Shown: positions 1-8,583, counted from the stretch's first letter. The stretch: 64,000 nucleotides of DNA from Euzebya pacifica (GCF_003344865.1 NZ_CP031165.1:2919910-2983909), one strand, 5' to 3'. Numbers and translations: made by a program. Notes: generated by a model from the sequence alone, not told the origin.

Positions 1-2
1 GC

Positions 3-605
3 GTCACCGTCGTCGCCTCGATGGCCTGCGCCACCATGGTGCCCGCGCCCCTGCCGGTGCCGGCCGGCATGCCCGCGCGCATCCTGCGTCAGGGGGGCCT
101 GCGCGGCGGCGCCAAGCAGATCGCCGCACGGGTCGTCCGCCTCATCGAGGGTGAGGCCCGCGCCACCAGAACCCGCGAACGCATCGAGTTGCTGGCGCTG
201 GCAGTGGTCCTGACCGCCCTCACCGCGGTCACCGTCGTGCTCCCCGCCCAGCTCGCCGACTCCTCCCTGCTGCTCGGCCAGTGGTCGCGCCCGGTCGCCC
301 GTCCCGTGGAGTCGCCAGCACTGCAGACCTTCCGCACGCTGACGATCACCGAGACGACGGCCTTCGGCACCAGCGTTGCGCGACCGGCTCGGGCGGCCAC
401 CTGTGAGGACTGCCTCACCGTGGAGTCCACGGCTGACTGGCGCCGCGGGGTCGCCCCGGCCGCACCGGTGCGAACCGCAGGATGGGCCCACGGCGGCTAC
501 GTGTGGGAGGACGGCAGCCCGGTGCTCGTCACCGCTCCCCGCGCCGAACCGCTCTGGGGTGTCGACGCCCGCACGACCCGCGTCGGCGTCTTCGTCGTAC
601 GCTGA
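3..605 (+). CDS. C-terminal part of a membrane protein (5' end outside window)
   Basis: The reading frame is open from the window edge, so the true start lies upstream; the first in-window ATG is at 21. About 200 residues are visible. They comprise a small hydrophobic stretch, a basic segment (RVVRLIEG, then an Arg-rich linker), one clear transmembrane helix (LLALAVVLTALTAVTVVLP) and a roughly 120-residue extracytoplasmic tail with a CEDC cysteine pair. The arrangement of basic loop, last helix and short tail resembles the C-terminus of actinobacterial M56/BlaR1-like membrane metallopeptidases, but the catalytic region is not in the window, so this is only a guess. The gene ends 150 bases before secG. 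Confidence 0.6.
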   Translation, partial: VTVVASMACATMVPAPLPVPAGMPARILRQGGLRGGAKQIAARVVRLIEGEARATRTRERIELLALAVVLTALTAVTVVLPAQLADSSLLLGQWSRPVARPVESPALQTFRTLTITETTAFGTSVARPARAATCEDCLTVESTADWRRGVAPAAPVRTAGWAHGGYVWEDGSPVLVTAPRAEPLWGVDARTTRVGVFVVR

Positions 606-755
606 CCGGGGTGGTCCGGGGAAGCGTGAGGGGCGGCGGACCGCTGCATCGCGATCGGCCCGGTGGTGGGCTACCATCGACGGTCGTTCACCGGATCGAC
701 CGTTCCGGGTCCGGCCGTCGTGCGCCGGACAGTCCCGAACCTGCGGAGCCCCCAA

Positions 756-986
756 GTGCTGAACATCATCCTCACCGTGCTGCATGTGATCGTGTCGATC
801 CTGCTGATCATGTTCATCCTGCTGAAGTCGGGCAAGGGCGGCGGGCTGTCGGACATGTTCGGTGGCGGCAGCATGTCCGGTGGCGGCGGCTCGACCATCG
901 CGGAGAAGAACCTGGACCGCATCACCGTCCTCACCGCCGTGGTGTTCGCCGTGACCACCATGGCGCTGGCGCTGCGCCTGGTCTGA
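756..986 (+). CDS. secG: Protein translocase subunit SecG
   Basis: A 76-residue protein starting at GTG 756. Two hydrophobic helices (residues about 2-24 and 53-74) flank a Gly/Ser-rich cytoplasmic loop (GKGGGLSDMFGGG, then SGGGG), which is the standard SecG layout. SecG is the small accessory subunit of the SecYEG channel in the cytoplasmic membrane and assists SecA-driven export. Longer upstream in-frame starts would add residues with no hydrophobic logic. The next gene follows after about 10 bases, so the two may be co-transcribed. Confidence 0.93.
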   Translation: MLNIILTVLHVIVSILLIMFILLKSGKGGGLSDMFGGGSMSGGGGSTIAEKNLDRITVLTAVVFAVTTMALALRLV

Positions 987-996
987 CGGGACCGGT

Positions 997-2661
997 CTGA
1001 CGACCCCCCGCATCCGCTCCGGGGTCCTCGCCGGGCTCCTGCTCCTCGCGCTCGCCGCGACGGGCTGTACCCCGCCGGCGCGACAGGCGCCGCCGGCACC
1101 CCTGCCAGCCGCGCCGACGGCATCCGCCGGTCCTGTGACCGTCGCCGGAGGCACGTTCAGGTGGGCGATCGGCGAGCCCACGAGCATCCTGCCGCCGATG
1201 GCGTCGACGACCGACGACTTCGCGGTCGTCGACGCGCTCTTCGACTCGTTGACGACGGCGGGCGTGGCCGGTCGACCCGCGCCGTCGGCGGCCACGGAGT
1301 GGTCGGCCAACGACGACGCCACCGTGTGGACGTTCCACCTGCGGCCCGGCGCGACGTTCCAGGACGGGACCCCCGTCACCGCCGAGGCCTTCGTCGAGGC
1401 CTGGAGCACGCTCGTCGCGGCAGGGCCGATGCAGCACCTGCTGCGCGACGTGGTCGGGCACGCCGCCGTCGCCAGCGGTGCAGCGACGACGTTGTCGGGC
1501 ATGCGAGCCACCTCCGAGGACACCCTGGAGGTCACCCTCTCCAGGCCGCGTGGTGACTTCCCGATCCTGACCAGCCATCCGTCGCTCGGGCCCGTGCAGC
1601 CGTCGGCCGTCGCGGCCGACCCAGCGGCGCACGCCCTGCAGCCGGTCGGCAACGGCCCCTTCCGTGCCAGCGAGCCGTGGGTGCCCGGGGAGTTCGTGCG
1701 CGCGGCACGCTGGGACGGCTGGACCAACGGCGATCGGCCGGAGGACGGCATCGGGGAGGTCGTGTTCCGCATCGCCGACCTCGACACGAACTTCCTGGCG
1801 TTCCGCCAGGGACGACGCGACCTGGCCCGGGTGCCGCCGGAGGCCCTGGAGCTTGCGGCCGAGGAGTATCCCGCCTCTCCCGGCAGCTACACCGGTCCCG
1901 GACTGGTGACCGGGGCGACGCCCGAGACCTACCTGCTGGCGATCGACCGGTCGGTGGAGCCCTACGAGGAGCTGGAGGTGCGGGAGGCCGCCAGCCTGTT
2001 CGTCGACCGCCAGCGAATCGCTGCGGAGAACGACGGCGGCAACCTCGACCCGGCCACGTCGTTGTTGCCACCGGCCATCTCCCGGGGGTCCGCCGGGATG
2101 TGCGAGCTCTGCACGTTCAACCCGTCGGGTGCCGCCGACCGCCTGGCCGACGCGGGCGTCCCAGGGCTGACGCTGGCGTTCAACGCCGAGGGTGGACACG
2201 AGCGCATTCGCGACGTCCTGCGCGAGGCGCTCAGCGACCGGGGGTACACCCTCGTGTCCAACTGGCGAGGCGCCGCGCCAACCCTCGTGGAGTACCTCGA
2301 CCGGCTGGCCAGCGGCGGGATCGGGATGTTCCGCCTGCCGCTGACGGCTGACGTGCCGTCCTCGCTGGACATCCTCTACCCGCTGCTGCATTCCTCCCAG
2401 ACCCCGGACCGGGGCGGCCTCAACTACATGCGGTACCAGGATCCACAGGTCGATGCCCTGCTGGACCAGGCAGCGCAGATCGTCGACGTCGACCAGCGCG
2501 AGGCGCTGCTTCGCCGGGTCGAGGAGATCGTGGTCAACCGGGATCAGGTCATCGTGCCGGTGGTCACGTCGCGGTTGGCCGTGGTCGTCGGCGAGGACGT
2601 GACCGGCGTCCGGGTCGATCCGTTCGGCGGCGTCGACCTGACCACGGTGCGAGCGGTCTGA
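997..2661 (+). CDS. Family 5 (oligopeptide/dipeptide-type) ABC transporter solute-binding lipoprotein
   Basis: An SBP_bac_5 protein of the DppA/OppA type. The diagnostic segment WTFHLRPGATFQDGTPVTA is present, followed by the long two-lobed fold. The first ATG/GTG/TTG codon in frame is GTG 1135, but that start would cut off a convincing lipoprotein signal. Reading from CTG 997 gives Arg residues, a Leu-rich core and a lipobox-like LAATGC with the lipidated Cys at 1066-1068. I therefore place the start at CTG 997; automatic annotation may use 1135. A C-x2-C motif (codons 2101-2112) followed by NP is shared with the convergent paralogue 2677-4191. No permease or ATPase gene is adjacent, so the transport partner and the ligand are unknown. 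Confidence 0.85.
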   Translation: MTTPRIRSGVLAGLLLLALAATGCTPPARQAPPAPLPAAPTASAGPVTVAGGTFRWAIGEPTSILPPMASTTDDFAVVDALFDSLTTAGVAGRPAPSAATEWSANDDATVWTFHLRPGATFQDGTPVTAEAFVEAWSTLVAAGPMQHLLRDVVGHAAVASGAATTLSGMRATSEDTLEVTLSRPRGDFPILTSHPSLGPVQPSAVAADPAAHALQPVGNGPFRASEPWVPGEFVRAARWDGWTNGDRPEDGIGEVVFRIADLDTNFLAFRQGRRDLARVPPEALELAAEEYPASPGSYTGPGLVTGATPETYLLAIDRSVEPYEELEVREAASLFVDRQRIAAENDGGNLDPATSLLPPAISRGSAGMCELCTFNPSGAADRLADAGVPGLTLAFNAEGGHERIRDVLREALSDRGYTLVSNWRGAAPTLVEYLDRLASGGIGMFRLPLTADVPSSLDILYPLLHSSQTPDRGGLNYMRYQDPQVDALLDQAAQIVDVDQREALLRRVEEIVVNRDQVIVPVVTSRLAVVVGEDVTGVRVDPFGGVDLTTVRAV

Positions 2662-2676
2662 CCATCCAGCCGGGCC

Positions 2677-4191
2677 TCAGGACCGTTCGACGCTGGCCCA
2701 GTCCAGCAGCCCACGGCCATCCATGCCGGCGGTGATGTTCTCGTCCATGGCCACCCCGACCGTGGAGAACCACAGCGGGACGAGCGGGAGGTCGTCCAGC
2801 ACCTGCTGTTCCACGGTGGCGTAGGCATCGAGGGCCTCCTCGAGGTCGCGCTGCAGGTCCGCAGTCGCCAGCCGGTCGCCGATGCCATCGGCTCGGTAGC
2901 GGAAGTCGTTGGCGGAACCTCGCGGACCGAAGAGCGGCTCCAGCAGCCGCGAGGGCGACGCGGCATCCGCCGCCCAGGTCAAGCGGAACGGCCCCGGGAC
3001 CTCGGCCTGGGCAAGCCTCGCGAGCAGGTCCTCGGCCGGCAGGGTCGCCAGCTGGATGTCGTCCACGCCGAGCACGGTGGACCAGGCACCCGCGATGGCA
3101 TCGATGACCTCGTCGTGTCCGGCATCGGCGGCGTACCACAGCGACAGGGGACCGTCGGGCGCGGACCACAGCTCGGCGGCCCGGTCCGGGTCGTGGACAC
3201 ATGCCGTGCAGACCGGCCCGTCCGACCGGGCCATGCCGGGGCCGAGCAGCCGATCCGCAGGGACGACCGCACCCTCCGGCAGCAGCTCGACCAGCGCCTG
3301 GCGGTCGATCGCCTGGGAGAGCGCCACGCGGACGTCGGGGTCGGCGAAGCGCGGGTCGGTCAGCGGGAAGCCGAGGTAGGCCAGCTGACGACCGGGCGCC
3401 CGCACGACGTGGGGCCGGTCCGCGTCGCCCGGCAGCGCCAGGACACCGTCGGGGACGACCACCAGCTGTTGATCGGCGGCCGGCTGGTCGGTCCGGACGG
3501 CGAGGAGCCGGTCGGATGCGGCCGTCCCGGCAGGATGGCCGGAGACGGCGTCGAGGACCAGCGCGTCGCCCTGCCGACCGGCCAGCCGGTAGACGCCGTT
3601 CCCCACGGGGGCCTCGGCGAAGCGGGCGGGGTCGTCGATGGCCATCGGCGGGAGGGGCAGGAACGCCTCGTTGGCCAGCAGGGCCGGGAGCTGGCCGTAC
3701 GGGGCCGCCAACGCGAAGGACAGGGTCGCCTTGTCGCGGACCCGGATGTCGGTGACGGTCGAGACGATGGGCAGCCCAGCCTCGATCGCGGCCTGCCAGC
3801 CCCTCGCCACGTCCTCGGCGACGACCGGGGTGCCGTCGTGCCACGTCCACCCCTCCTTGACCACCACGTCCCAGCGCCGCAGGTCCTCGCTGGACACCGA
3901 CTCCAGCAACGCCCCGGGCACGTCCGGCCCCCACGTCGGCAAGTGGCTCTCCGGGTCGATGACCACCAGGGGCGAGAAGAGGGCGGCGGTCACCTGGGGA
4001 TTGGCCTGGTGCGGGTGCAGGGTGGGGGAGGGGCCGACCCAGACGGCCAGCTCGAGCGGCGCCTTGGTGGACACGGCGGCTGGCTGCCGCGCGAGGGTCG
4101 TGCTGCACGCCGTTGTCGTCAGGAGCAGCACGAGGACCAGTGCGATCCATCGGGGCCGACGTGCGCGCGGCCCCCAGCTGGCCTGCCGCAT
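2677..4191 (-). CDS. Family 5 ABC transporter solute-binding lipoprotein (paralogue)
   Basis: About 504 residues, starting at ATG 4191, which overlaps the ppk stop codon as TGATG and indicates translational coupling. The N-terminus has Arg residues, a hydrophobic core and a LTTTAC lipobox, so the mature protein is membrane-anchored outside the cell. The family segment around WHDGTPVVAEDVARGW is present. A C-x2-C motif (about 3199-3210) followed by HDPDRAAEL matches the equivalent place in the convergent gene ending at 2661. The two are tail-to-tail with only 15 bases between them, as expected of an inverted duplication of an old gene. No transporter membrane or ATPase subunits are nearby, so it may work with a distant permease or act as a sensory or cell-surface binding protein. 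Confidence 0.87.
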   Translation of the reverse strand: MRQASWGPRARRPRWIALVLVLLLTTTACSTTLARQPAAVSTKAPLELAVWVGPSPTLHPHQANPQVTAALFSPLVVIDPESHLPTWGPDVPGALLESVSSEDLRRWDVVVKEGWTWHDGTPVVAEDVARGWQAAIEAGLPIVSTVTDIRVRDKATLSFALAAPYGQLPALLANEAFLPLPPMAIDDPARFAEAPVGNGVYRLAGRQGDALVLDAVSGHPAGTAASDRLLAVRTDQPAADQQLVVVPDGVLALPGDADRPHVVRAPGRQLAYLGFPLTDPRFADPDVRVALSQAIDRQALVELLPEGAVVPADRLLGPGMARSDGPVCTACVHDPDRAAELWSAPDGPLSLWYAADAGHDEVIDAIAGAWSTVLGVDDIQLATLPAEDLLARLAQAEVPGPFRLTWAADAASPSRLLEPLFGPRGSANDFRYRADGIGDRLATADLQRDLEEALDAYATVEQQVLDDLPLVPLWFSTVGVAMDENITAGMDGRGLLDWASVERS

Positions 4192-6323
4192 CAGGCCTGC
4201 TCGAGGTCGGCCGCTCGCGTCTCGGCCATGAACCGGGCCTGGCTGGCGACCGAATCGACGTCGGGCGGCGTTTCCCAGGTGCCGTCGGCCCGCAACCGCC
4301 AGCCCTGCCGGGTGTCCTGCCACGTCACGTCGAGGATCCGGCGCAGCTCCTTGGCAAGATCCTCGTCCTCGATCGGGACCATGGCCTCGACCCGTCGGTC
4401 GAGGTTCCGGGGCAGCCAGTCCGCGGAGCCGATCCACATGTCCTGCCCGAACTGGAGGATGCGCTCGTGCTCCAGGAGCCGTCCGAGGACCGACATGACC
4501 CTGATCCGGTCGGACACGCCGGGGATGCCGGGTCGGATACCGCAGATGCCACGCACGATCAGGTCCACGGTGGCACCGGCCCGGCTCGCGGCGTAGAGCT
4601 CACGGATGAGGCTGCGGTCGGAGAGGGAGTTGAGCTTGACGCGGATCAAGCCGTCGGTCCCCAGCTCGGCCTGTTCCCGGATGAGCTCGGTGATGCGGTC
4701 CCGCAGGGACACCGGGGCCACCATCAGCTGTCGGTAGCGGTCGTGGCGCGCGTAGCCGGTCAGGTAGTTGAACAGCTGCGTGACGTCCTCGGCGATGTCG
4801 ACGTCAGCCGTCAGCAGCCCGAGGTCGGTGTACAGCTTGGCGGTCCCGGGGTGGTAGTTGCCGGTCCCGATGTGGACGTAGCGGCGAATGCCCTCGGTCT
4901 CGCGGCGGACCACCAGCATGGTCTTGCAGTGGGTCTTCAGTCCGACGAGGCCGTAGACGACGTGGACACCGGCTCGTTCGAGGATCCTCGCCCACTCGAT
5001 GTTGGCCTCCTCGTCGAACCGGGCCTTCAGCTCGACGAGGGCGACCACCTGCTTGCCCGCTTCCGCCGCGTGGATCAACGCGCGGAACATCGGCGAGTCA
5101 CCCGACGTCCGGTACAGCGTCTGCTTGATCGCAAGGACCTGGGGGTCGTCGGCGGCGGCGGTGACGAACTGCTCCACCGACGTGGCGAAGGAGTGATAGG
5201 GGTGGCGCAGCAGGATGTCGTGCTCGGCGATGCGCTCGAACATCGTCGGGCTGTCCACGGGGTCGTCGGCTGAGGTCCGCAGGCGTGGGTGGGTGACCGG
5301 CACCCAGGGGGAGAAGCGGAGCGTCGGCTGGTCCAGGTCGGCAAGCTGCGACACGTCCGCCAGGCCCAGCAGGCCGCGCACCGGGTAGGTGTGCATGCTG
5401 CTGATGTCCAGCTCCTCCTGCAGCGTCCGGACCGTGTCGGCGGGCATGTCGTCGGCCACCTCGAGGCGCACGACGGACCCGAACCGCCGTCGGGACAGCT
5501 GCGCCTGGATGGCGAGCAGCAGGTCCTCGGCCTCGTCCTCGTCGACGTCCATGTCGGCGTTGCGGGTCACCCGGAACAGGTGTGCGGACTCGACGTCCAT
5601 GCCGGGGAACAGAGCATCGAGGCGCCAGCGGATCAGCTCCTCCAGCGGCACCCACGCGCGACGCGAGCCGGGCACCTGCCAGAAGCGCGGCAGGACACCG
5701 GGCACCTTGACGCGGGCGAGCTTTCGCTGTCCGGTCTTGTGGTCGCGCACCGAGACGGCCAGGGAGATCGCGAGGTTGGAGATGTAGGGGAACGGATGAC
5801 CGGGGTCGACCGCCAGCGGGGTCAGGACCGGGAAGATCTGCTCGTCGAACTGCTTGTGGAGCCGCCCCAGGGTGCGTTCGTCGAGGTCGGCAACGTGGAC
5901 GACGCCGACTCCTCGTCGGGCCAGCAGCGGCAGGATCCGTTCGTGCAGCGTGACGGTTGACTGCTCCGCCATGGGCCGGACGCGGCGCGAGATGGCCTCG
6001 AGCTGCTCGACCGCCGACATGCCGTCCGGCGTGCGCAGCCGTAGTCCGGCCGCCACCTGGTCCTTCAGCCCGGCGACCCGGATCATGAAGAACTCATCGA
6101 GGTTGGAGTGGAAGATGCTGATGAAGCGGAGCCGCTCCAGCAGCGGCACCGCGGTGTCGGCTGCCTGGGCAAGGACACGACGGTTGAACTCCAGCCACGA
6201 CAGCTCGCGGTTCAGGTACAGCGAGGGGTCGCTCAGGTCCTGCACTTCGGGCCGCCTGAAGCGGCCGTCGGGCCCACGCGGGGGCAGGGAACGGGCGGCG
6301 GCGAGATCGGGCTGGGTCGTCAC
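4191..6323 (-). CDS. ppk: Polyphosphate kinase 1
   Basis: A 710-residue PPK1, which reversibly transfers the gamma phosphate of ATP to inorganic polyphosphate. Full-length family features are visible. The N-terminal helical domain includes LYLNRELSWLEFNRRVL and SIFHSNLDEFFMIRVAG. The first HKD-like half carries the phosphorylated His in GLKTHCKTMLVV, followed by YVHIGTGNYHPGTAKLYTD. The second half has LLEHERILQFG with the second catalytic His. A Pro-rich N-terminal leader of about 30 residues precedes the core. It overlaps the downstream solute-binding lipoprotein gene by stop/start codons, so the two form an operon. It is divergent from the molybdopterin oxidoreductase, with about 145 bases between the starts. 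Confidence 0.97.
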   Translation of the reverse strand: MTTQPDLAAARSLPPRGPDGRFRRPEVQDLSDPSLYLNRELSWLEFNRRVLAQAADTAVPLLERLRFISIFHSNLDEFFMIRVAGLKDQVAAGLRLRTPDGMSAVEQLEAISRRVRPMAEQSTVTLHERILPLLARRGVGVVHVADLDERTLGRLHKQFDEQIFPVLTPLAVDPGHPFPYISNLAISLAVSVRDHKTGQRKLARVKVPGVLPRFWQVPGSRRAWVPLEELIRWRLDALFPGMDVESAHLFRVTRNADMDVDEDEAEDLLLAIQAQLSRRRFGSVVRLEVADDMPADTVRTLQEELDISSMHTYPVRGLLGLADVSQLADLDQPTLRFSPWVPVTHPRLRTSADDPVDSPTMFERIAEHDILLRHPYHSFATSVEQFVTAAADDPQVLAIKQTLYRTSGDSPMFRALIHAAEAGKQVVALVELKARFDEEANIEWARILERAGVHVVYGLVGLKTHCKTMLVVRRETEGIRRYVHIGTGNYHPGTAKLYTDLGLLTADVDIAEDVTQLFNYLTGYARHDRYRQLMVAPVSLRDRITELIREQAELGTDGLIRVKLNSLSDRSLIRELYAASRAGATVDLIVRGICGIRPGIPGVSDRIRVMSVLGRLLEHERILQFGQDMWIGSADWLPRNLDRRVEAMVPIEDEDLAKELRRILDVTWQDTRQGWRLRADGTWETPPDVDSVASQARFMAETRAADLEQA

Positions 6324-6469
6324 GTGAGGACCGAATCTAGTCGCTCGGGTGGCGGGTTCAGCGGACGGTGGGCTTCTGACGCAGGATGGGCGGGAAGGAG
6401 TTCTTACGAAGCCATCACGTGACCGGCGCCGGCTGGAACACGCGTCACCATCGGTCGTTGAACGAAACG

Positions 6470-8080
6470 ATGACTGCCACCCACCACGATGTCGACCCCG
6501 CGGGCATGCCTGCCGACGGCACCACGCCCTCGCCCATCCCGTCCGACGGGCTTGGTCGGCCTGCCGTCGCCGGGCTGGTGGCTGCGGCCGTCGCGCTGGG
6601 CACGACCGAGCTGGTTGCGGGCCTCCTGCCGTCCGCGCCGTCTCTGGTCGTGGCGATCGGCAACGGGGTGGTCGAGCTCGGGGCCGGTTCGCGGGTCAAG
6701 GAGATCGCGATCGCCCTGTTCGGGACCAACGAGAAGACGGCACTCGTCATCGGCACGGTCGTGCTGGCGTTGGCCTTCGGCGCCGTCCTCGGCGTGGTGG
6801 GCCGCCGCCGATCCGTTGCCGTTGCGTCCGCAGGCATCGGGGTCTTCGGGCTGCTGGGCGTCGCGGCGACGACCGTCAACCCGCTGGACAGCACGGCCTG
6901 GTCCCTGGTGCCTGCGGTGCTGGGGGTTGCGGCGGGGGTCCTGACGCTGCGCATGTTGCTGCGCCTCGACCGCGGCATCACCGGCGCGGCCGCCGGTCAC
7001 CCGGGGGTGGGCCGGGGTCGCCGGGAGTTCCTCCGGATCGCCATCGGCATGGCTGCGGTCGCCGGCGTGATCGGCGCGTTCGGTCGAACGCTGTCGTCGC
7101 GCACGAGGATCAACGACGCGCGCGAGGAGGTCGTGCTGCCGGAAGCCGTTCGGACGCCTGCCCCCGTCGACCTGGCCACCGAGTTCGAGGGCATCGACGG
7201 CCTGTCACCGTTCTTCACGCCGAACGATGCCTTCTACCGGATCGACACCGCCCTCACGCCGCCGATGGTGGACGTCGCCAGCTGGGAGGTCCGCATCCAC
7301 GGCATGGTCGAGCAGGAGGTCGTGCTGACCTACCGGGACCTGCTTGACCTGCCGCAGGTCGAGGCCGACGTCACGATCGCCTGTGTGTCCAACGAGGTCG
7401 GCGGCGACCTCATCGGCACCGCCCGCTGGCAGGGGGTCCGGCTGTCGGACGTCCTCGACATGGCAGGCGTCGACCCGGCAGCCGACCAGCTGGTGGGCCG
7501 GTCGGTGGACGGCTGGACGGCCGGGTTCCCGACCGACATCGCCTTCGACGGCCGGGACTGCCTGGTCGCCCTCGCCATGAACGGCGAGCCGCTGCCGATC
7601 GCGCACGGCTTCCCCGCTCGCCTGATCGTCCCGGGTCTGTACGGCTACGTGTCGGCCACCAAGTGGCTGTCGGAGATCGAGCTGACCACGTGGGACGCCT
7701 TCGACGGCTACTGGGTGCCCCGGGGATGGTCGAAGGAGGGGCCGGTCAAGACCCACTCCCGGATCGACGTCCCCAAGCAAGGGGCACCGCTCGAGTCGGG
7801 CCCGCAGGTGATCGCGGGTGTGGCCTGGGCGCAGCAGCGGGGTGTGGAGCGGGTCGAGGTGTCCATCGACGACGGCCCGTGGCAGGAGACGGTCCTCGCC
7901 GACGAGCTGAACGTCGACACCTGGCGACAGTGGCGCTTCGACTGGGACGCCGGTCCGGGGCAGCACGTCATCCGCGTGCGAGCCACCGACCGGACCGGTG
8001 TGACCCAGTCCGCCGACCGGGTTCCGGTCGCCCCCAACGGGGCCGAGGGATACCACACCCGAGCGGTCACCATCGCCTGA
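6470..8080 (+). CDS. Membrane-anchored sulfite-oxidase-type molybdopterin oxidoreductase
   Basis: A 536-residue protein starting at ATG 6470; a longer frame to 6386 lacks support. About five N-terminal hydrophobic helices and an Arg-rich turn (GRGRREFLRIAIG) are followed by an oxidoreductase molybdopterin-binding domain. The likely Mo-coordinating Cys lies in TIACVSNEVGGDLIGTARW. The C-terminal Ig-like Mo-co dimerisation domain includes WAQQRGVERVEVSIDDGPW and ends before AVTIA. The catalytic part is predicted to face outside, like other actinobacterial members of this family. The substrate is not evident; sulfite or reduction of oxidised methionine are family possibilities only. No cytochrome partner is adjacent. 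Confidence 0.9.
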   Translation: MTATHHDVDPAGMPADGTTPSPIPSDGLGRPAVAGLVAAAVALGTTELVAGLLPSAPSLVVAIGNGVVELGAGSRVKEIAIALFGTNEKTALVIGTVVLALAFGAVLGVVGRRRSVAVASAGIGVFGLLGVAATTVNPLDSTAWSLVPAVLGVAAGVLTLRMLLRLDRGITGAAAGHPGVGRGRREFLRIAIGMAAVAGVIGAFGRTLSSRTRINDAREEVVLPEAVRTPAPVDLATEFEGIDGLSPFFTPNDAFYRIDTALTPPMVDVASWEVRIHGMVEQEVVLTYRDLLDLPQVEADVTIACVSNEVGGDLIGTARWQGVRLSDVLDMAGVDPAADQLVGRSVDGWTAGFPTDIAFDGRDCLVALAMNGEPLPIAHGFPARLIVPGLYGYVSATKWLSEIELTTWDAFDGYWVPRGWSKEGPVKTHSRIDVPKQGAPLESGPQVIAGVAWAQQRGVERVEVSIDDGPWQETVLADELNVDTWRQWRFDWDAGPGQHVIRVRATDRTGVTQSADRVPVAPNGAEGYHTRAVTIA

Positions 8081-8091
8081 GGGTTCGCGGA

Positions 8092-8325
8092 TCAGGCCTG
8101 CTGGTCGGCCCAGTTGATGCCGGCCCAGTTGATGCCGGCCCAGCTGTCGCCGGCCCAGTTGATGCCGGCCCAGCTGTCGCCGGCCCAGTTGATGCCGGCC
8201 CAGTTGATGCCGGCCCAGTTGATGCCGGCCCAGTTGATGCCGGCCCAGTTGATGCCGGCCCAGTTGATGCCGGCCCAGTTGGGTCCGGCGGCGGACGAGG
8301 TGGTGGTGGCGGTGGTGGTGGTCAT
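8092..8325 (-). CDS. NWAGI-repeat small peptide
   Basis: A 77-residue protein with a Thr/Ser/Ala-rich start (MTTTTATTTSSAAGP) followed by twelve consecutive five-residue units: NWAGI six times, NWAGD, SWAGI, NWAGD, SWAGI, NWAGI, NWADQ, then QA. It has no Cys, no Lys and no Arg. A good Shine-Dalgarno (AAAGAGG, about nine bases upstream on the minus strand) supports translation. It lies about 100 bases downstream of another minus-strand small gene with its own strong ribosome site. Family unknown. As recalled knowledge, short W-A/S-G repeats occur as C-terminal tails of some actinobacterial subtilases; here the repeat stands alone. It might be a secreted or modified peptide precursor or a structural repeat, but no maturation enzyme or signal peptide is visible. 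Confidence 0.72.
   Translation of the reverse strand: MTTTTATTTSSAAGPNWAGINWAGINWAGINWAGINWAGINWAGINWAGDSWAGINWAGDSWAGINWAGINWADQQA
8101..8280 (-). repeat. 12 x 15-bp tandem repeat coding NWAGI units
   Basis: Twelve uninterrupted 15-bp units (plus-strand consensus ATGCCGGCCCAGTTG), with variants CTGTCGCCGGCC at the two Asp/Ser junctions. The period is a multiple of three, so copy-number change would keep the minus-strand peptide in frame. The adjacent near-identical units suggest recent expansion by slippage or recombination. Confidence 0.95.
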
Positions 8326-8427
8326 GTCGAAATACCTCTTTCGTGAGCTGTGGAGTGCGTGAGTTCGTGCGTGCCCGGCAGGGCTGGGGCGGTGTGCCCC
8401 AAGAGGGGTGTTCGCTCGATTGGGGGG

Positions 8428-8583
8428 TCAGCGCCCGGGCAGGGCGAAGCCGAGACCCGTCGTCAGGATCTGGCGCCAGCGCGGTCGCTTGGCCTTCGTT
8501 GCGTGGACCGGCAACATGGGTCCGCGGGGACCGAGTCGTTCGGGTCGTCCCCCGACGACCCGCTCGTCGATGATCACGGCCAT
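8428..8583 (-). CDS. Small basic protein of unknown function (51 aa)
   Basis: ATG 8583 is preceded on the minus strand by GAGAGGAGCACGAAA, a strong Shine-Dalgarno at good spacing, which is the main evidence that this short frame is a gene. The product begins MAVIIDERVVGG, is rich in Arg and Pro in the middle and ends LTTGLGFALPGR. It has no signal peptide or recognisable domain. It reads in the same direction as the NWAGI peptide gene that begins about 100 bases downstream, so the two probably share a transcript. It may be a leader or partner for that peptide; no function is assigned. Confidence 0.6.
   Translation of the reverse strand: MAVIIDERVVGGRPERLGPRGPMLPVHATKAKRPRWRQILTTGLGFALPGR

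Noticed and set aside
931-2391. Long minus-strand frame opposite the first solute-binding protein
   Set aside because: Low-complexity Arg/Gly-rich product with no motifs; shadow of a well-supported gene.
1135-2661. Using GTG 1135 as the start of the first solute-binding protein
   Set aside because: It would remove a well-formed lipoprotein signal lying in the same frame immediately upstream.
8101-8280. CRISPR-like array
   Set aside because: The 15-bp units are directly contiguous with no spacers, and they code a regular peptide with a ribosome site. No cas genes nearby.
8114-8362. Plus-strand frame through the same repeat (MPAQL repeats)
   Set aside because: No ribosome site, and its start is inside the repeat; the minus-strand frame has a proper leader and Shine-Dalgarno.
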